A program made the position numbers and the translations under genes. Under the pieces are notes generated by a model, which saw only the letters and a list, made by a program, of their open reading frames with translations, had not been told where the DNA came from and made no database searches. Positions 1-4,454 of a stretch of DNA of 7,642 nt are shown one piece after another. Positions within the stretch are counted from its first letter, which is position 1, and every line of letters begins with the position of its first letter. The DNA lies in contig SFKZ01000035.1 in assembly GCA_004553595.1 (NCBI GenBank), positions 1 to 7,642 on the forward strand, in the 5' to 3' direction. The stretch is from Methanobrevibacter ruminantium. Lineage in GTDB: Archaea > Methanobacteriota > Methanobacteria > Methanobacteriales > Methanobacteriaceae.

Positions 1-142
1 CTCGTAAATCTTCCAGGCATTTTGCATTATCTATCATCATGAGTTTTCGTAAAGCAACTTTCTGAATTGTAGTTGGAAGTCGTTTTGAGAACTTCTGATT
101 GTAGATAAGTTCTGTTTCTTTATCCGCAAAACTCTTTATCAT
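1..142 (-). CDS. higB: HigB/RelE-family toxin, 5' part only (runs off left edge)
   Basis: Reading minus from the ATG at 142, the first 47 codons are visible, beginning MIKSFADKETELIYNQKFSK and continuing with RLPTTIQKVALRKLMMIDNA and then CLEDLR. This opening (MIKSF.DKET..I....SK.LP..IQ..A.RKL..ID.A..LEDLR) is characteristic of HigB toxins, ribosome-dependent mRNA endonucleases of the RelE superfamily that act with a HigA antitoxin. The catalytic C-terminal half and the expected higA lie beyond position 1. A near-perfect sigma-70 promoter ends six bases before the ATG, so no ribosome-binding site fits on the transcript. The gene is the last visible part of cassette 4, behind the VOC gene and two hairpins. 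The identification rests on the remembered family pattern and only 47 residues, but that pattern is distinctive. Confidence 0.85.
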   Translation of the reverse strand, partial: MIKSFADKETELIYNQKFSKRLPTTIQKVALRKLMMIDNAKCLEDLR

Positions 143-148
143 AATTTT

Positions 149-177
149 ATTATATATGTATTACGTGTATATGTCAA
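149..177 (-). promoter_or_regulatory. Sigma-70 promoter of the higB-like toxin (leaderless position)
   Basis: On the minus strand TTGACA (177-172), a 17-base spacer and TATAAT (154-149) form a perfect consensus promoter. Only six bases (AAAATT) separate the -10 box from the ATG at 142, so the expected transcription start falls on or next to the start codon. An AT-only inverted repeat (ATAAT-TTT-ATTAT, 141-153) overlaps the -10 box and could be an operator, though such a repeat is weak evidence in AT-rich DNA. Confidence 0.85.
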
Positions 178-189
178 ACAGACAGTTTT

Positions 190-218
190 AAGCGGCGTAA
201 AGCCGCGTTCTACCGCTT
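190..218. repeat. GC-rich nested inverted repeat upstream of the toxin promoter
   Basis: An isolated GC-rich patch in AT-rich DNA contains GCGGC-GTAAA-GCCGC (192-206) inside a wider AAGCGG/CCGCTT pair (190-195 and 213-218). No attC core (GTTRRRY/RYYYAAC) or L boxes are found beside it, so I do not call it an attC. It could be a relic of one, or a structure that insulates the toxin promoter. Confidence 0.5.
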
Positions 219-245
219 CCTTGCGTAAACCCTAAAGTTCAATTG

Positions 246-282
246 TATTTAAGAAAGCAAGCTTGACTTGCTTTCTTAAATA
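246..282. terminator. 16-bp perfect hairpin with CTTGA/TCAAG loop, probable bidirectional terminator
   Basis: TATTTAAGAAAGCAAG (246-261) and its exact complement (267-282) enclose the five-base loop CTTGA (plus strand). It lies about 30 bases beyond the stop of the VOC gene and before the toxin promoter. The T-rich stretch on the plus-strand side (283-297) would make a better terminator for plus-strand transcription. On the minus strand the tail is weaker. The loop is identical to those in attC sites 1 and 3. Confidence 0.6.
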
Positions 283-312
283 TTCTTCTTTTTTATTAAG
301 TTTCTTTATATA

Positions 313-699
313 CTAATTATTAAATCTTAATAAATATCCGTCTGGATCCTGAAGCAGGAATTCACTGTCAGAGTATTCAACATCATCACATCTATATTTG
401 TGAACTTCCAGCTCCCTGAACATTTTTATACCTTTAGATTTTAATTCATTGTATTTAGCTTCTACATCCGATACTCGCATGCTCAGATTGATTCCATTTC
501 CAAAAGGATAATGCATTTCGCCAACAGACCAGTTACCATTAATCTGTTCAATCATTATTTGATTATCTTCCAGTTGCAGAAAAACAAATTTATTCTCAGG
601 TCTTTCATACTTTATTTCAAAACCAAGAGATAAATAAAAATCTTTTGATTTGTTTATATCAGAGACACTTAATTCTGGTATTAATGCATTAAATTCCAT
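313..699 (-). CDS. VOC-family protein (glyoxalase/bleomycin-resistance-like)
   Basis: This 128-residue protein has the length of a single-domain member of the vicinal oxygen chelate superfamily, which usually forms dimers. It opens with LIPELSVSDINKSKDFYLSL (the first beta-alpha-beta unit with the Y..LGF motif) and closes with FLLQDPDGYLLRF (about residues 114-126), the second-module strand that typically supplies a metal ligand or substrate pocket. The KYRCDDVEY stretch before it resembles bleomycin-resistance-like members, which sequester drugs rather than catalyse, but the actual ligand cannot be told from the sequence. The ATG at 699 follows AGGATT at a suitable distance. It is the first gene of cassette 4: the recombination core lies 41 bases upstream, a 9-codon ORF from the core ATG ends just before it, and a hairpin follows its stop. 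No promoter of its own is visible. Confidence 0.9.
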   Translation of the reverse strand: MEFNALIPELSVSDINKSKDFYLSLGFEIKYERPENKFVFLQLEDNQIMIEQINGNWSVGEMHYPFGNGINLSMRVSDVEAKYNELKSKGIKMFRELEVHKYRCDDVEYSDSEFLLQDPDGYLLRFNN

Positions 700-708
700 T
701 TTTTAATC

Positions 709-738
709 CTATAAAGCAGGCCAGTGGCCTGTCGCCAT
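709..738 (-). CDS. Nine-codon leader ORF starting in the cassette-4 core site
   Basis: The ATG in the core GTTATGG opens MATGHWPAL and ends at TAG (711-709). The stop overlaps the AGGA ribosome-binding site of the VOC gene, whose ATG is nine bases on. No Shine-Dalgarno sequence precedes it inside attC-1. It would only gain one if the cassette sat at attI. It may be chance, but the arrangement recurs at other cassette starts. Confidence 0.3.
   Translation of the reverse strand: MATGHWPAL
717..731. repeat. Cassette-4 leading hairpin (7-bp perfect inverted repeat)
   Basis: CAGGCCA-G-TGGCCTG lies immediately inside the cassette, a few bases from the recombination point. It is the cassette-4 copy of an inverted repeat found at the start of every cassette here with a different stem sequence. 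Confidence 0.75.
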
Positions 739-801
739 AACTACGCAGTTAAACAGTGGCGCGGCTTGACCGCGACATCTGTTTTGAACTGCATGTTATG
801 T
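735..801 (-). other. attC site 1 (3' end of cassette 3)
   Basis: Read on the minus strand, R'' ACATAAC (801-795) and R' GTTATGG (741-735) bound a 67-base imperfect palindrome. Its arms pair as GCAGTT-C-AAA-A-CAG against CTG-TTT-AACTGC, leaving extrahelical bases, with an inner stem GCGG/CCGC and loop TCAAG. Core boxes, L boxes separated by an extrahelical base, and a variable terminal part are the recognised architecture of integron attC sites recombined as folded single strands by IntI. The predicted exchange is after the G at 741, so cassette 4 starts at 740. R'' lies eight bases past the stop of the antitoxin gene. Confidence 0.93.
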
Positions 802-809
802 GTTATTTT

Positions 810-1097
810 CTACATCTGCATTAAAGCAGAATAATTTAACTTGTGTTCCCTTGCGTAAGCAATAAAATCTTTTTCTTCTTTTGTTACACGAATTTGAAAT
901 TTCAAAGGTAATGCAAATTTCTGTTTTCTGCCGGCGTTTTCTCTAGCACCACCATGCCCAATTTTTTTTTCATAAGAAGAAAGTCCTGAAATTTTCATGT
1001 ACTTTTTTTCAGAAATTACTTTTTCATCTGGATAAACTTCATTTTCTAATTTCTTAAAAACATAACCTTCTGAATCTTTTACAAAAACATAATCCAT
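810..1097 (-). CDS. Probable antitoxin, ribbon-helix-helix-like, partner of the upstream RelE-type toxin
   Basis: This 95-residue charged protein has no membrane segment. Its middle holds GHGGARENAGRK (about residues 48-59), a basic Gly/Arg motif seen in plasmid and phage DNA-binding proteins. The stretch after it, LKFQIRVTKEEKDFIAYARE, fits a beta strand plus helix as in ribbon-helix-helix repressors. The assignment as antitoxin rests mainly on position: it starts two bases after the stop of a RelE/Gp49-type toxin, like the toxin-first higBA order. It has a strong ribosome-binding site (AAGGAGG, 1111-1105) embedded in the last toxin codons, whereas the toxin has none. Its TAG stop lies inside the 19-base sequence shared with the NERD gene end, adjoining attC-1. 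The N-terminal half (residues 1-45) matches nothing I recognise. Confidence 0.7.
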   Translation of the reverse strand: MDYVFVKDSEGYVFKKLENEVYPDEKVISEKKYMKISGLSSYEKKIGHGGARENAGRKQKFALPLKFQIRVTKEEKDFIAYAREHKLNYSALMQM

Positions 1098-1099
1098 AA

Positions 1100-1396
1100 T
1101 CAGACCTCCTTCAAACGCTGTTTAGCAAGTTTTATCTTTTCCTTTGGAGTTTTCTTTGTCTTTTTCACAAATACAACTCCAACCACAATAATTCTATCGG
1201 CAGCATATTTGAATAATGAACGAAGTTCGTTTGTTTTTATTTCAAAAATTTCTTTTTGAATCAGCTTTACACGAACAAATTCAATTCCTTGTTCCTGTAT
1301 TTTCTTGTAATCTGCCTCAAGCATATCTTTTTGAAATTGTTCCAAAGAATCAATCACAGCTTTTGCTTGAGACAATTTTTCTACTGTGAACTTCAT
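1100..1396 (-). CDS. RelE/HigB (Gp49-like) family toxin
   Basis: This 98-residue basic protein ends in a segment typical of Gp49-like HigB/RelE toxins: an arginine strand (ELRSLFKYAADRIIVVGVVF) followed by FVKKTKKTPKEKIKLAKQRL, the conserved '.F.KKT.KTP..EI..A..R' tail. These proteins cleave mRNA on the ribosome and are neutralised by a co-encoded antitoxin. The 810-1097 gene follows two bases after its TGA. The first 60 residues are more helical and less typical. The ATG at 1396 has no Shine-Dalgarno sequence. Instead, a near-consensus promoter ends six bases upstream, so the mRNA is expected to be leaderless. The pair forms the end of cassette 3, directly before attC-1. The toxin family is well supported; in-cell activity is inference. 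Confidence 0.85.
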   Translation of the reverse strand: MKFTVEKLSQAKAVIDSLEQFQKDMLEADYKKIQEQGIEFVRVKLIQKEIFEIKTNELRSLFKYAADRIIVVGVVFVKKTKKTPKEKIKLAKQRLKEV

Positions 1397-1411
1397 ACTT
1401 ATAATATAAGT
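1397..1411. promoter_or_regulatory. Perfect 15-bp palindrome over the toxin -10 box, candidate operator
   Basis: ACTTATA-A-TATAAGT abuts the toxin ATG and covers the -10 element, the usual place for autorepression by an antitoxin or toxin-antitoxin complex. The symmetry is seen directly. The operator role is inference. Confidence 0.6.
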
Positions 1412-1431
1412 CGATATTTTGATTATGTCAA
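1403..1431 (-). promoter_or_regulatory. Sigma-70 promoter of the cassette-3 toxin-antitoxin pair (leaderless position)
   Basis: The minus strand shows TTGACA (1431-1426), a 17-base spacer and TATATT (1408-1403), then six bases (ATAAGT) before the toxin ATG at 1396. Transcription is expected to start at or beside the A of the ATG. Confidence 0.85.
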
Positions 1432-1463
1432 CAATTTCAAAACTATAATAAATTATTTGTAAA

Positions 1464-1994
1464 TTATTGTTTCAATTTTCGTTCGTAATAGAGATTTTCA
1501 ATTTTTACTATATAACTTACATATAAGAACGATTCGTCCATTTCTCTAAAAATATAGATATTTCCTTCAGAATCTAAGAAGAGAATATCATAATTCTTTT
1601 CTTCTAAAAAAGTCAATTTTTTGTTTTTTATGAAATTTGTTTTTTGCAAATTAATCGTTTCAGGCGAGGCTTTTACGGAAAAAGTTATTCGTGAAAGGTA
1701 ACCTGCAAGAAATTCAAAGGAAACATCATTGCATTTGAACCCATAAAACATGCTATATTTGTCATCAAATTTCTCAAAATTCCATATTGCTGAAAATTTA
1801 TTCTTGTTTTCCTTTATTGATTTATTTACATAGTCTAAGCCATTCATTTTTTCTTCAACAAGATTCCAGTGCTCCTTTTTCATTATTTTTATGATAGTCT
1901 CTTGTGTGTCATTAGATGAAAATATTTTTTCTTTTGCAAAGCAGCAACAAATAGAGCAAAAAATTAAGTAAATTAATAAAATCTTTTTTTTCAT
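1464..1994 (-). CDS. Exported hypothetical protein (signal peptide)
   Basis: The protein has 176 residues from the ATG at 1994, which is preceded by GGAGGA at a workable distance. The frame is also open back through the attC core ATG (2036) and beyond, but only the 1994 start places a classical signal peptide (MKKKILLIYLIFCSICCCFA, then KEK) at the N-terminus. The cluster of cysteines (residues 13-19) could form a spirochaete-type lipobox or precede signal peptidase I cleavage; I cannot decide. The mature part is rich in Lys, Glu, Asn and aromatic residues and predicted soluble, with no family I recognise. It is the first gene of cassette 3, and its stop lies just upstream of the toxin-antitoxin promoter with no attC between them. 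Confidence 0.8.
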   Translation of the reverse strand: MKKKILLIYLIFCSICCCFAKEKIFSSNDTQETIIKIMKKEHWNLVEEKMNGLDYVNKSIKENKNKFSAIWNFEKFDDKYSMFYGFKCNDVSFEFLAGYLSRITFSVKASPETINLQKTNFIKNKKLTFLEEKNYDILFLDSEGNIYIFREMDESFLYVSYIVKIENLYYERKLKQ

Positions 1995-2014
1995 TTTTTC
2001 TTTTCCTCCGTCCG

Positions 2015-2029
2015 CTGCCCAGTGGGCAG
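2015..2029. repeat. Cassette-3 leading hairpin (7-bp perfect inverted repeat)
   Basis: CTGCCCA-G-TGGGCAG occupies the same position relative to the core site as the hairpin at 717-731, with four of seven stem pairs changed but pairing kept. Confidence 0.75.
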
Positions 2030-2032
2030 TCC

Positions 2033-2098
2033 ACATAACTACGCACTTAAACGGTGGCGGGCGCAGACCCGACATCCGATTTGAAGTGCATGTTAGGC
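2033..2098 (-). other. attC site 2 (3' end of cassette 2)
   Basis: On the minus strand R'' is GCCTAAC (2098-2092), an exact RYYYAAC match, and R' is GTTATGT (2039-2033). Between them GCACTT-C-AAA-T-CGG pairs with CCG-TTT-AAGTGC, leaving extrahelical bases, and a terminal CGGG/CCCG stem closes loop TCTGCG. The total is 66 bases. Exchange is predicted after G2039, so cassette 3 begins at 2038. R'' lies only four bases past the antitoxin stop. Confidence 0.93.
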
Positions 2099-2102
2099 GA
2101 TA

Positions 2103-2390
2103 TTACAACATGGCAACTCGAAGTTGTTTTCCAAATACAGATGCAACTTTCTGTAAAGTAGAAAGTCTAATATCCTCAGAATGATTTTCCATTCTTGAAA
2201 TGACGCTCTTCTTTGTATCAAGTTTTTCTGCAAGTTGTTCCTGTGTCATGCCATTTTCAAGACGCATTTCTTTTATCATCATTCCGATTTTGAATTCTTC
2301 ATAACCGGTATCAAATCCTGCTGCAAATTCAGAATCTTTTTCTTTTCTCTGAGAAATATAATCATCTAAATCAAAAGTTTCATTTTTCAT
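2103..2390 (-). CDS. higA: HigA-type antitoxin, Xre helix-turn-helix
   Basis: The protein has 95 residues from the ATG at 2390. An Xre/Cro-type helix-turn-helix spans about residues 38-88: IKEMRLENGMTQEQLAEKLD, then TKKSVISRMENHSEDIRLSTL and the closing helix with VFGKQL. This fold neutralises HigB-like toxins and represses the shared promoter. The ATG overlaps the toxin stop as ATGA, a mark of translational coupling. An AGAGG motif (AGAGGTAC) lies at a proper distance upstream. A longer frame to 2435 exists but would lie inside the toxin gene without its own signal, so the 2390 start is preferred. Its stop lies four bases from attC-2. A 26-bp palindrome at the operon promoter is the likely binding site. 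The family call is firm; the partner is inferred from the overlap. Confidence 0.92.
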   Translation of the reverse strand: MKNETFDLDDYISQRKEKDSEFAAGFDTGYEEFKIGMMIKEMRLENGMTQEQLAEKLDTKKSVISRMENHSEDIRLSTLQKVASVFGKQLRVAML

Positions 2391-2740
2391 TTTTTTGTAC
2401 CTCTGCTTAAAAATTCTTTCATTCGCTCTTTGCAAATTTCTATTTCGTTTGGTGGAGTTTTCTGAGTTTTCTTTTGAAAACCGTTTGTAAGAATTACGAT
2501 ATTTCCGTTATGAAAAAATCCCAAAAGTCTGTAAATATTTCCACTAATCTCGATTCTGACTTCGTAGAAATCTGTATCTGTTATTTTCTTAAAGTATGTT
2601 TTCGGAACTTTTTCAAGTTCCTGTACAACTTTAAGAACCCAAGCAATTTTCTGAGCAACTTTTGAAGGTTGAGAATCTATAAATTCTGCAACAGGACATT
2701 TTCCGTCTACAGTTTTATAGAATGTAACTTTTCTGTACAT
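2387..2740 (-). CDS. higB: HigB/RelE (Gp49-like) family toxin
   Basis: This 117-residue protein shows the full Gp49/HigB pattern: N-terminal VTFYKTVDGKCPVAEFIDSQ (strand, then the 'P...F..' helix), a central YEVRIEISGNIYRLLGFF strand pair containing the basic residues used for RNA cleavage, and the tail NGFQKKTQKTPPNEIEICKE. Members cut mRNA in the ribosomal A site. Toxin and antitoxin overlap by ATGA, the usual higBA order. No Shine-Dalgarno sequence precedes the ATG at 2740; the promoter's -10 box ends six bases upstream. The pair forms the distal half of cassette 2, behind two membrane-protein genes and a hairpin. The toxin family is certain from motifs. Its name as higB follows from gene order and the Xre antitoxin. 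Confidence 0.92.
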   Translation of the reverse strand: MYRKVTFYKTVDGKCPVAEFIDSQPSKVAQKIAWVLKVVQELEKVPKTYFKKITDTDFYEVRIEISGNIYRLLGFFHNGNIVILTNGFQKKTQKTPPNEIEICKERMKEFLSRGTKK

Positions 2741-2744
2741 ATTT

Positions 2745-2770
2745 ATATGTTAGCATATATGCTAACATAT
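2745..2770. promoter_or_regulatory. 26-bp perfect palindrome, operator of the higBA-like operon
   Basis: Two half-sites ATATGTTAGCATA meet head to head with no mismatch. The palindrome fills the space between the -35 and -10 boxes and overlaps the -10 box. Such symmetry at a toxin-antitoxin promoter is the usual mark of binding by a dimeric Xre antitoxin. It also contains GTTAGCA and TGCTAAC, which resemble attC core sites, probably by chance. Confidence 0.85.
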
Positions 2771-2776
2771 TGTCAA
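2747..2776 (-). promoter_or_regulatory. Sigma-70 promoter of the higBA-like operon (leaderless position)
   Basis: The minus strand shows TTGACA (2776-2771), an 18-base spacer and TAACAT (2752-2747), followed by six bases (ATAAAT) and the toxin ATG at 2740. The -10 box is weaker than in the other two toxin promoters, matching four of six consensus positions, and is wholly inside the palindromic operator. Confidence 0.75.
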
Positions 2777-2781
2777 ATAAG

Positions 2782-2810
2782 AATCCAGACAAGCTTGACT
2801 TGGCTGGATT
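2782..2810. terminator. 12-bp hairpin with CTTGA/TCAAG loop, probable terminator
   Basis: AATCCAGACAAG (2782-2793) pairs with CTTGGCTGGATT (2799-2810) with one mismatch around loop CTTGA. It begins ten bases past the stop of the small membrane-protein gene and separates it from the toxin-antitoxin promoter. On the minus strand the tail is TTCTTATTT. On the plus strand it is five T, so it may act in both directions. Confidence 0.6.
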
Positions 2811-2820
2811 TTTACAACTG

Positions 2821-3150
2821 TTATTCGACTTCTTTTTCTTTTACAGTCTCATCCCAGGTTTCCACAAAACCTTGATATGCATTGGCTGTAATATCGGCTG
2901 AAGCTTTTCCGAATTCTTTTCCAATCTCTGATAAGCTTGTATTATTTGATTTTATTACCTTATCAAAAACTGAAATTACAGCTGAGCTAGAAAAGCCTAT
3001 AGCAAGAACTGCTGTTATAACTGCAATTATTATATTTGTCTTTACATTTTTGTTTTTATTGTAAAGTCTATAAATTATAATTGCAATTTCAACAGCTGTG
3101 ATTAAACCACAAACAATGCCTAAGAACCATAAAATATATGTAAGCAACAT
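2821..3150 (-). CDS. Small membrane protein of unknown function, downstream of the TM2 gene
   Basis: The protein has 109 residues from the ATG at 3150. A GTG nine bases earlier (3159) is in frame, but GAGGTG lies at the right distance only for the ATG. Two hydrophobic segments are visible, about residues 4-25 (ILWFLGIVCGLITAVEIAII) and 38-58 (IIIAVITAVLAIGFSSSAVI), separated by a short basic loop (NKNKNVK). They are followed by a mainly polar, acidic tail of about 50 residues ending KEKEVE. No family is recognised. Its start region lies a few bases past the TM2-gene stop, so the two are very likely co-transcribed and may work together at the membrane. A hairpin follows its stop. Confidence 0.75.
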   Translation of the reverse strand: MLLTYILWFLGIVCGLITAVEIAIIIYRLYNKNKNVKTNIIIAVITAVLAIGFSSSAVISVFDKVIKSNNTSLSEIGKEFGKASADITANAYQGFVETWDETVKEKEVE

Positions 3151-3162
3151 TTTTGTCACCTC

Positions 3163-3534
3163 TTATACATAATATGGATTAGGTTTGAAAAGTAAAATCA
3201 AGAAGTCTATTACCCAACCGACTCCAAAAAGACCTGCTGTACAGAGCCAAAGAATACCAGTACCAACTTTTCCTTCATAGAAACGGTGTGCACCAAGTCC
3301 ACCGAGAAAGAAACATAATAAAAGGGCAACCCATTTATTTTTCATTCTTCCGCCAGCCATGCCTGCATTTACATTTGTGTTTGTATTGTTATTTGAATTG
3401 TTAATCACAATATTTGGCTGTGATGATTCAGCCGATTTTAATTCTTCAACTTGTCTACCACATGCAGTACAAAGTACCGCTGTCATTGGTATCTTTGCTC
3501 CACAAAATTTACAAAATTTTGTTTCTTCTTCCAT
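3163..3534 (-). CDS. Zinc-ribbon / TM2-domain membrane protein
   Basis: The protein has 123 residues from the ATG at 3534, chosen because TAGGAGG stands just upstream and because the product then starts directly with its zinc ribbon (C8..C11 and C22..C25, in CKFCGAK and CTACGRQ). An Asn/Thr-rich linker (about 42-57) leads to a TM2 domain (about 62-120): a first transmembrane helix WVALLLCFFLGGLGAHRFYE, the signature turn HRFYEGK, then a second helix ending in GVGWVIDFLILL. TM2 proteins are small membrane proteins of largely unknown role; zinc-ribbon fusions are common in bacteria. The gene opens cassette 2. The frame is also open upstream to a GTG at 3618, through a structured leader that can mask the ribosome-binding site. 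Confidence 0.92.
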   Translation of the reverse strand: MEEETKFCKFCGAKIPMTAVLCTACGRQVEELKSAESSQPNIVINNSNNNTNTNVNAGMAGGRMKNKWVALLLCFFLGGLGAHRFYEGKVGTGILWLCTAGLFGVGWVIDFLILLFKPNPYYV

Positions 3535-3607
3535 AAAAATCCTCCTACGATTTTTACTTTGCTCATCATTCAACGAATGACTTTTGAGAATTTGTTGGAG
3601 GATTTTT
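3535..3607 (-). promoter_or_regulatory. Leader hairpin able to mask the TM2-gene ribosome-binding site
   Basis: In the minus-strand transcript AAAAATCCTCC (3607-3597) is the exact complement of GGAGGATTTTT (3545-3535), which comprises the Shine-Dalgarno core and the spacer up to the ATG. Between them lies a second hairpin: TCATTC-GTT-GAATGA, extended by CTCA/TGAG across a four-base bulge (3562-3588). The pairing is seen directly. Its use as a switch is inference. Confidence 0.6.
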
Positions 3608-3637
3608 TCTTGTAACACAAGTGGGCCAGAGGCCCAT
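3566..3637 (-). CDS. 23-codon leader ORF from the cassette-2 core region
   Basis: An ATG in the degenerate core (GCGGATG) opens MGLWPTCVTRKNPPTNSQKS followed by FVE, then tandem TGA TGA stops (3568-3563). The frame reads through the anti-Shine-Dalgarno segment (codons AAA AAT CCT CC) and stops inside the inner hairpin, so ribosomes on it would melt the masking stem of the TM2 gene. No ribosome-binding site is obvious for it. Confidence 0.3.
   Translation of the reverse strand: MGLWPTCVTRKNPPTNSQKSFVE
3622..3636. repeat. Cassette-2 leading hairpin (6-bp perfect inverted repeat)
   Basis: TGGGCC-AGA-GGCCCA lies at the cassette start, equivalent to the hairpins of the other three cassettes but with its own stem sequence. 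Confidence 0.7.
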
Positions 3638-3699
3638 CCGCATTCGCTTAAACCGCAAACCGGCTTGACCGGTTTGTCGGCTTTGAAGCTTTGTTATGT
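3635..3699 (-). other. attC site 3 (3' end of cassette 1), degenerate R' core
   Basis: On the minus strand R'' is ACATAAC (3699-3693). The arms GCTT-C-AAA-G-CCG-A-CAAACCGG and CCGGTTTG-CGG-TTT-AAGC pair perfectly apart from three extrahelical bases, around loop TCAAG. The expected R' GTTATG is replaced by GCGGATG (3641-3635), which lacks the GTT needed for IntI cleavage, so this end looks recombination-deficient. The site is 65 bases long. R'' lies eight bases past the NERD-gene stop. Confidence 0.88.
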
Positions 3700-3707
3700 G
3701 TTATTTT

Positions 3708-4448
3708 CTAATAAGGCATAGTAAATCTGCATCTAGGATAGTTTGAACATCCGTAGAATTTACCATTCCTTCCATTTCTTAATTTTAATTCACCATTACA
3801 TCTTGGGCAAATTAAATTTGCCATTTTAATTTTCTTTTCCCTTACATTTTGTTTTATGTTTTTTATATGTTCTTTTCTTGCGTTTCTTTCTTTTAATTCG
3901 GATGATTCCAATATTGTTTGGATTTTATTTAATTCATCAATTGATAAACATTTTTCAAAACTTAATTTTCGGATTGTTGAATTTAATTTATTGGAATAAA
4001 TTACGGGGATTGATGATTCTATACTTTTTAATGTTGCATTTCCTGAAAATACTACAATTGGATGATACTTTATATTTGGATAATCTGACAATAAACTCTT
4101 AAGTGCATAAATATGGCTCCAATTTTGTTTAATCGGATTTCTGAAAGTATGTTTTTCTTTATAAATTACTTGTGTCCAATTTTCGGCTTTTTCATTACCA
4201 AAAATCCAACCTTTATAGTTTTTTGTTTCTATAACAAAAAGCCCATATTCTGATAAAACAAGTTCATCTATCTGAGATGTATATCCGTTTGAACTTTTTA
4301 TTAAAATATCTTTAAGAACAATATATTCTTTCCCAATAAAATTTAATCGTGTATTAACTTTTGCTTCGCCAATGGAACCTTTTATTTTAGATGAGTTTAT
4401 TTTGAGTACAATCACAATAATTAGTATAAAAACTATAAACACAATCAT
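3708..4448 (-). CDS. NERD-domain protein with N-terminal membrane anchor and C-terminal topoisomerase-type zinc ribbon
   Basis: This 246-residue protein starts with a hydrophobic segment (residues 1-16) that should anchor it in the membrane. The NERD (nuclease-related) domain follows, about 22-140, with its marks GSIGEAKV (24-31), QIDELVLSEYGLFVIETKNY (59-78) and RNPIKQN (103-109). D61, E74 and K76 fit the PD-(D/E)xK nuclease-like core. A basic, probably helical linker (about 180-208) leads to a zinc ribbon (C214, C217, C234, C240; 'CPRC' and 'FYGCSNYPRC') as found at the end of type IA topoisomerases. DNA processing or binding is plausible, but activity is unproven for most NERD proteins. 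Its ATG is six bases past the preceding stop and has no Shine-Dalgarno sequence, suggesting translational coupling. The last gene of cassette 1. Confidence 0.92.
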   Translation of the reverse strand: MIVFIVFILIIVIVLKINSSKIKGSIGEAKVNTRLNFIGKEYIVLKDILIKSSNGYTSQIDELVLSEYGLFVIETKNYKGWIFGNEKAENWTQVIYKEKHTFRNPIKQNWSHIYALKSLLSDYPNIKYHPIVVFSGNATLKSIESSIPVIYSNKLNSTIRKLSFEKCLSIDELNKIQTILESSELKERNARKEHIKNIKQNVREKKIKMANLICPRCNGELKLRNGRNGKFYGCSNYPRCRFTMPY

Positions 4449-4454
4449 GCAATT

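Noticed and set aside
246..282. Hairpin read as a fourth attC site
   Set aside because: Perfect stem with no extrahelical bases, and no GTTRRRY/RYYYAAC cores at its ends. Listed as a terminator, with a possible relic origin.
2745..2770. GTTAGCA/TGCTAAC within the palindrome taken as attC core boxes
   Set aside because: Only ten bases separate the boxes from each other's ends, with no L boxes or stem. The toxin-antitoxin operator explains the symmetry.
3878..4102. Plus-strand hydrophobic open frame
   Set aside because: Antisense to the NERD gene. The apparent hydrophobicity comes from the complement of Lys/Asn-rich codons. No start signal.
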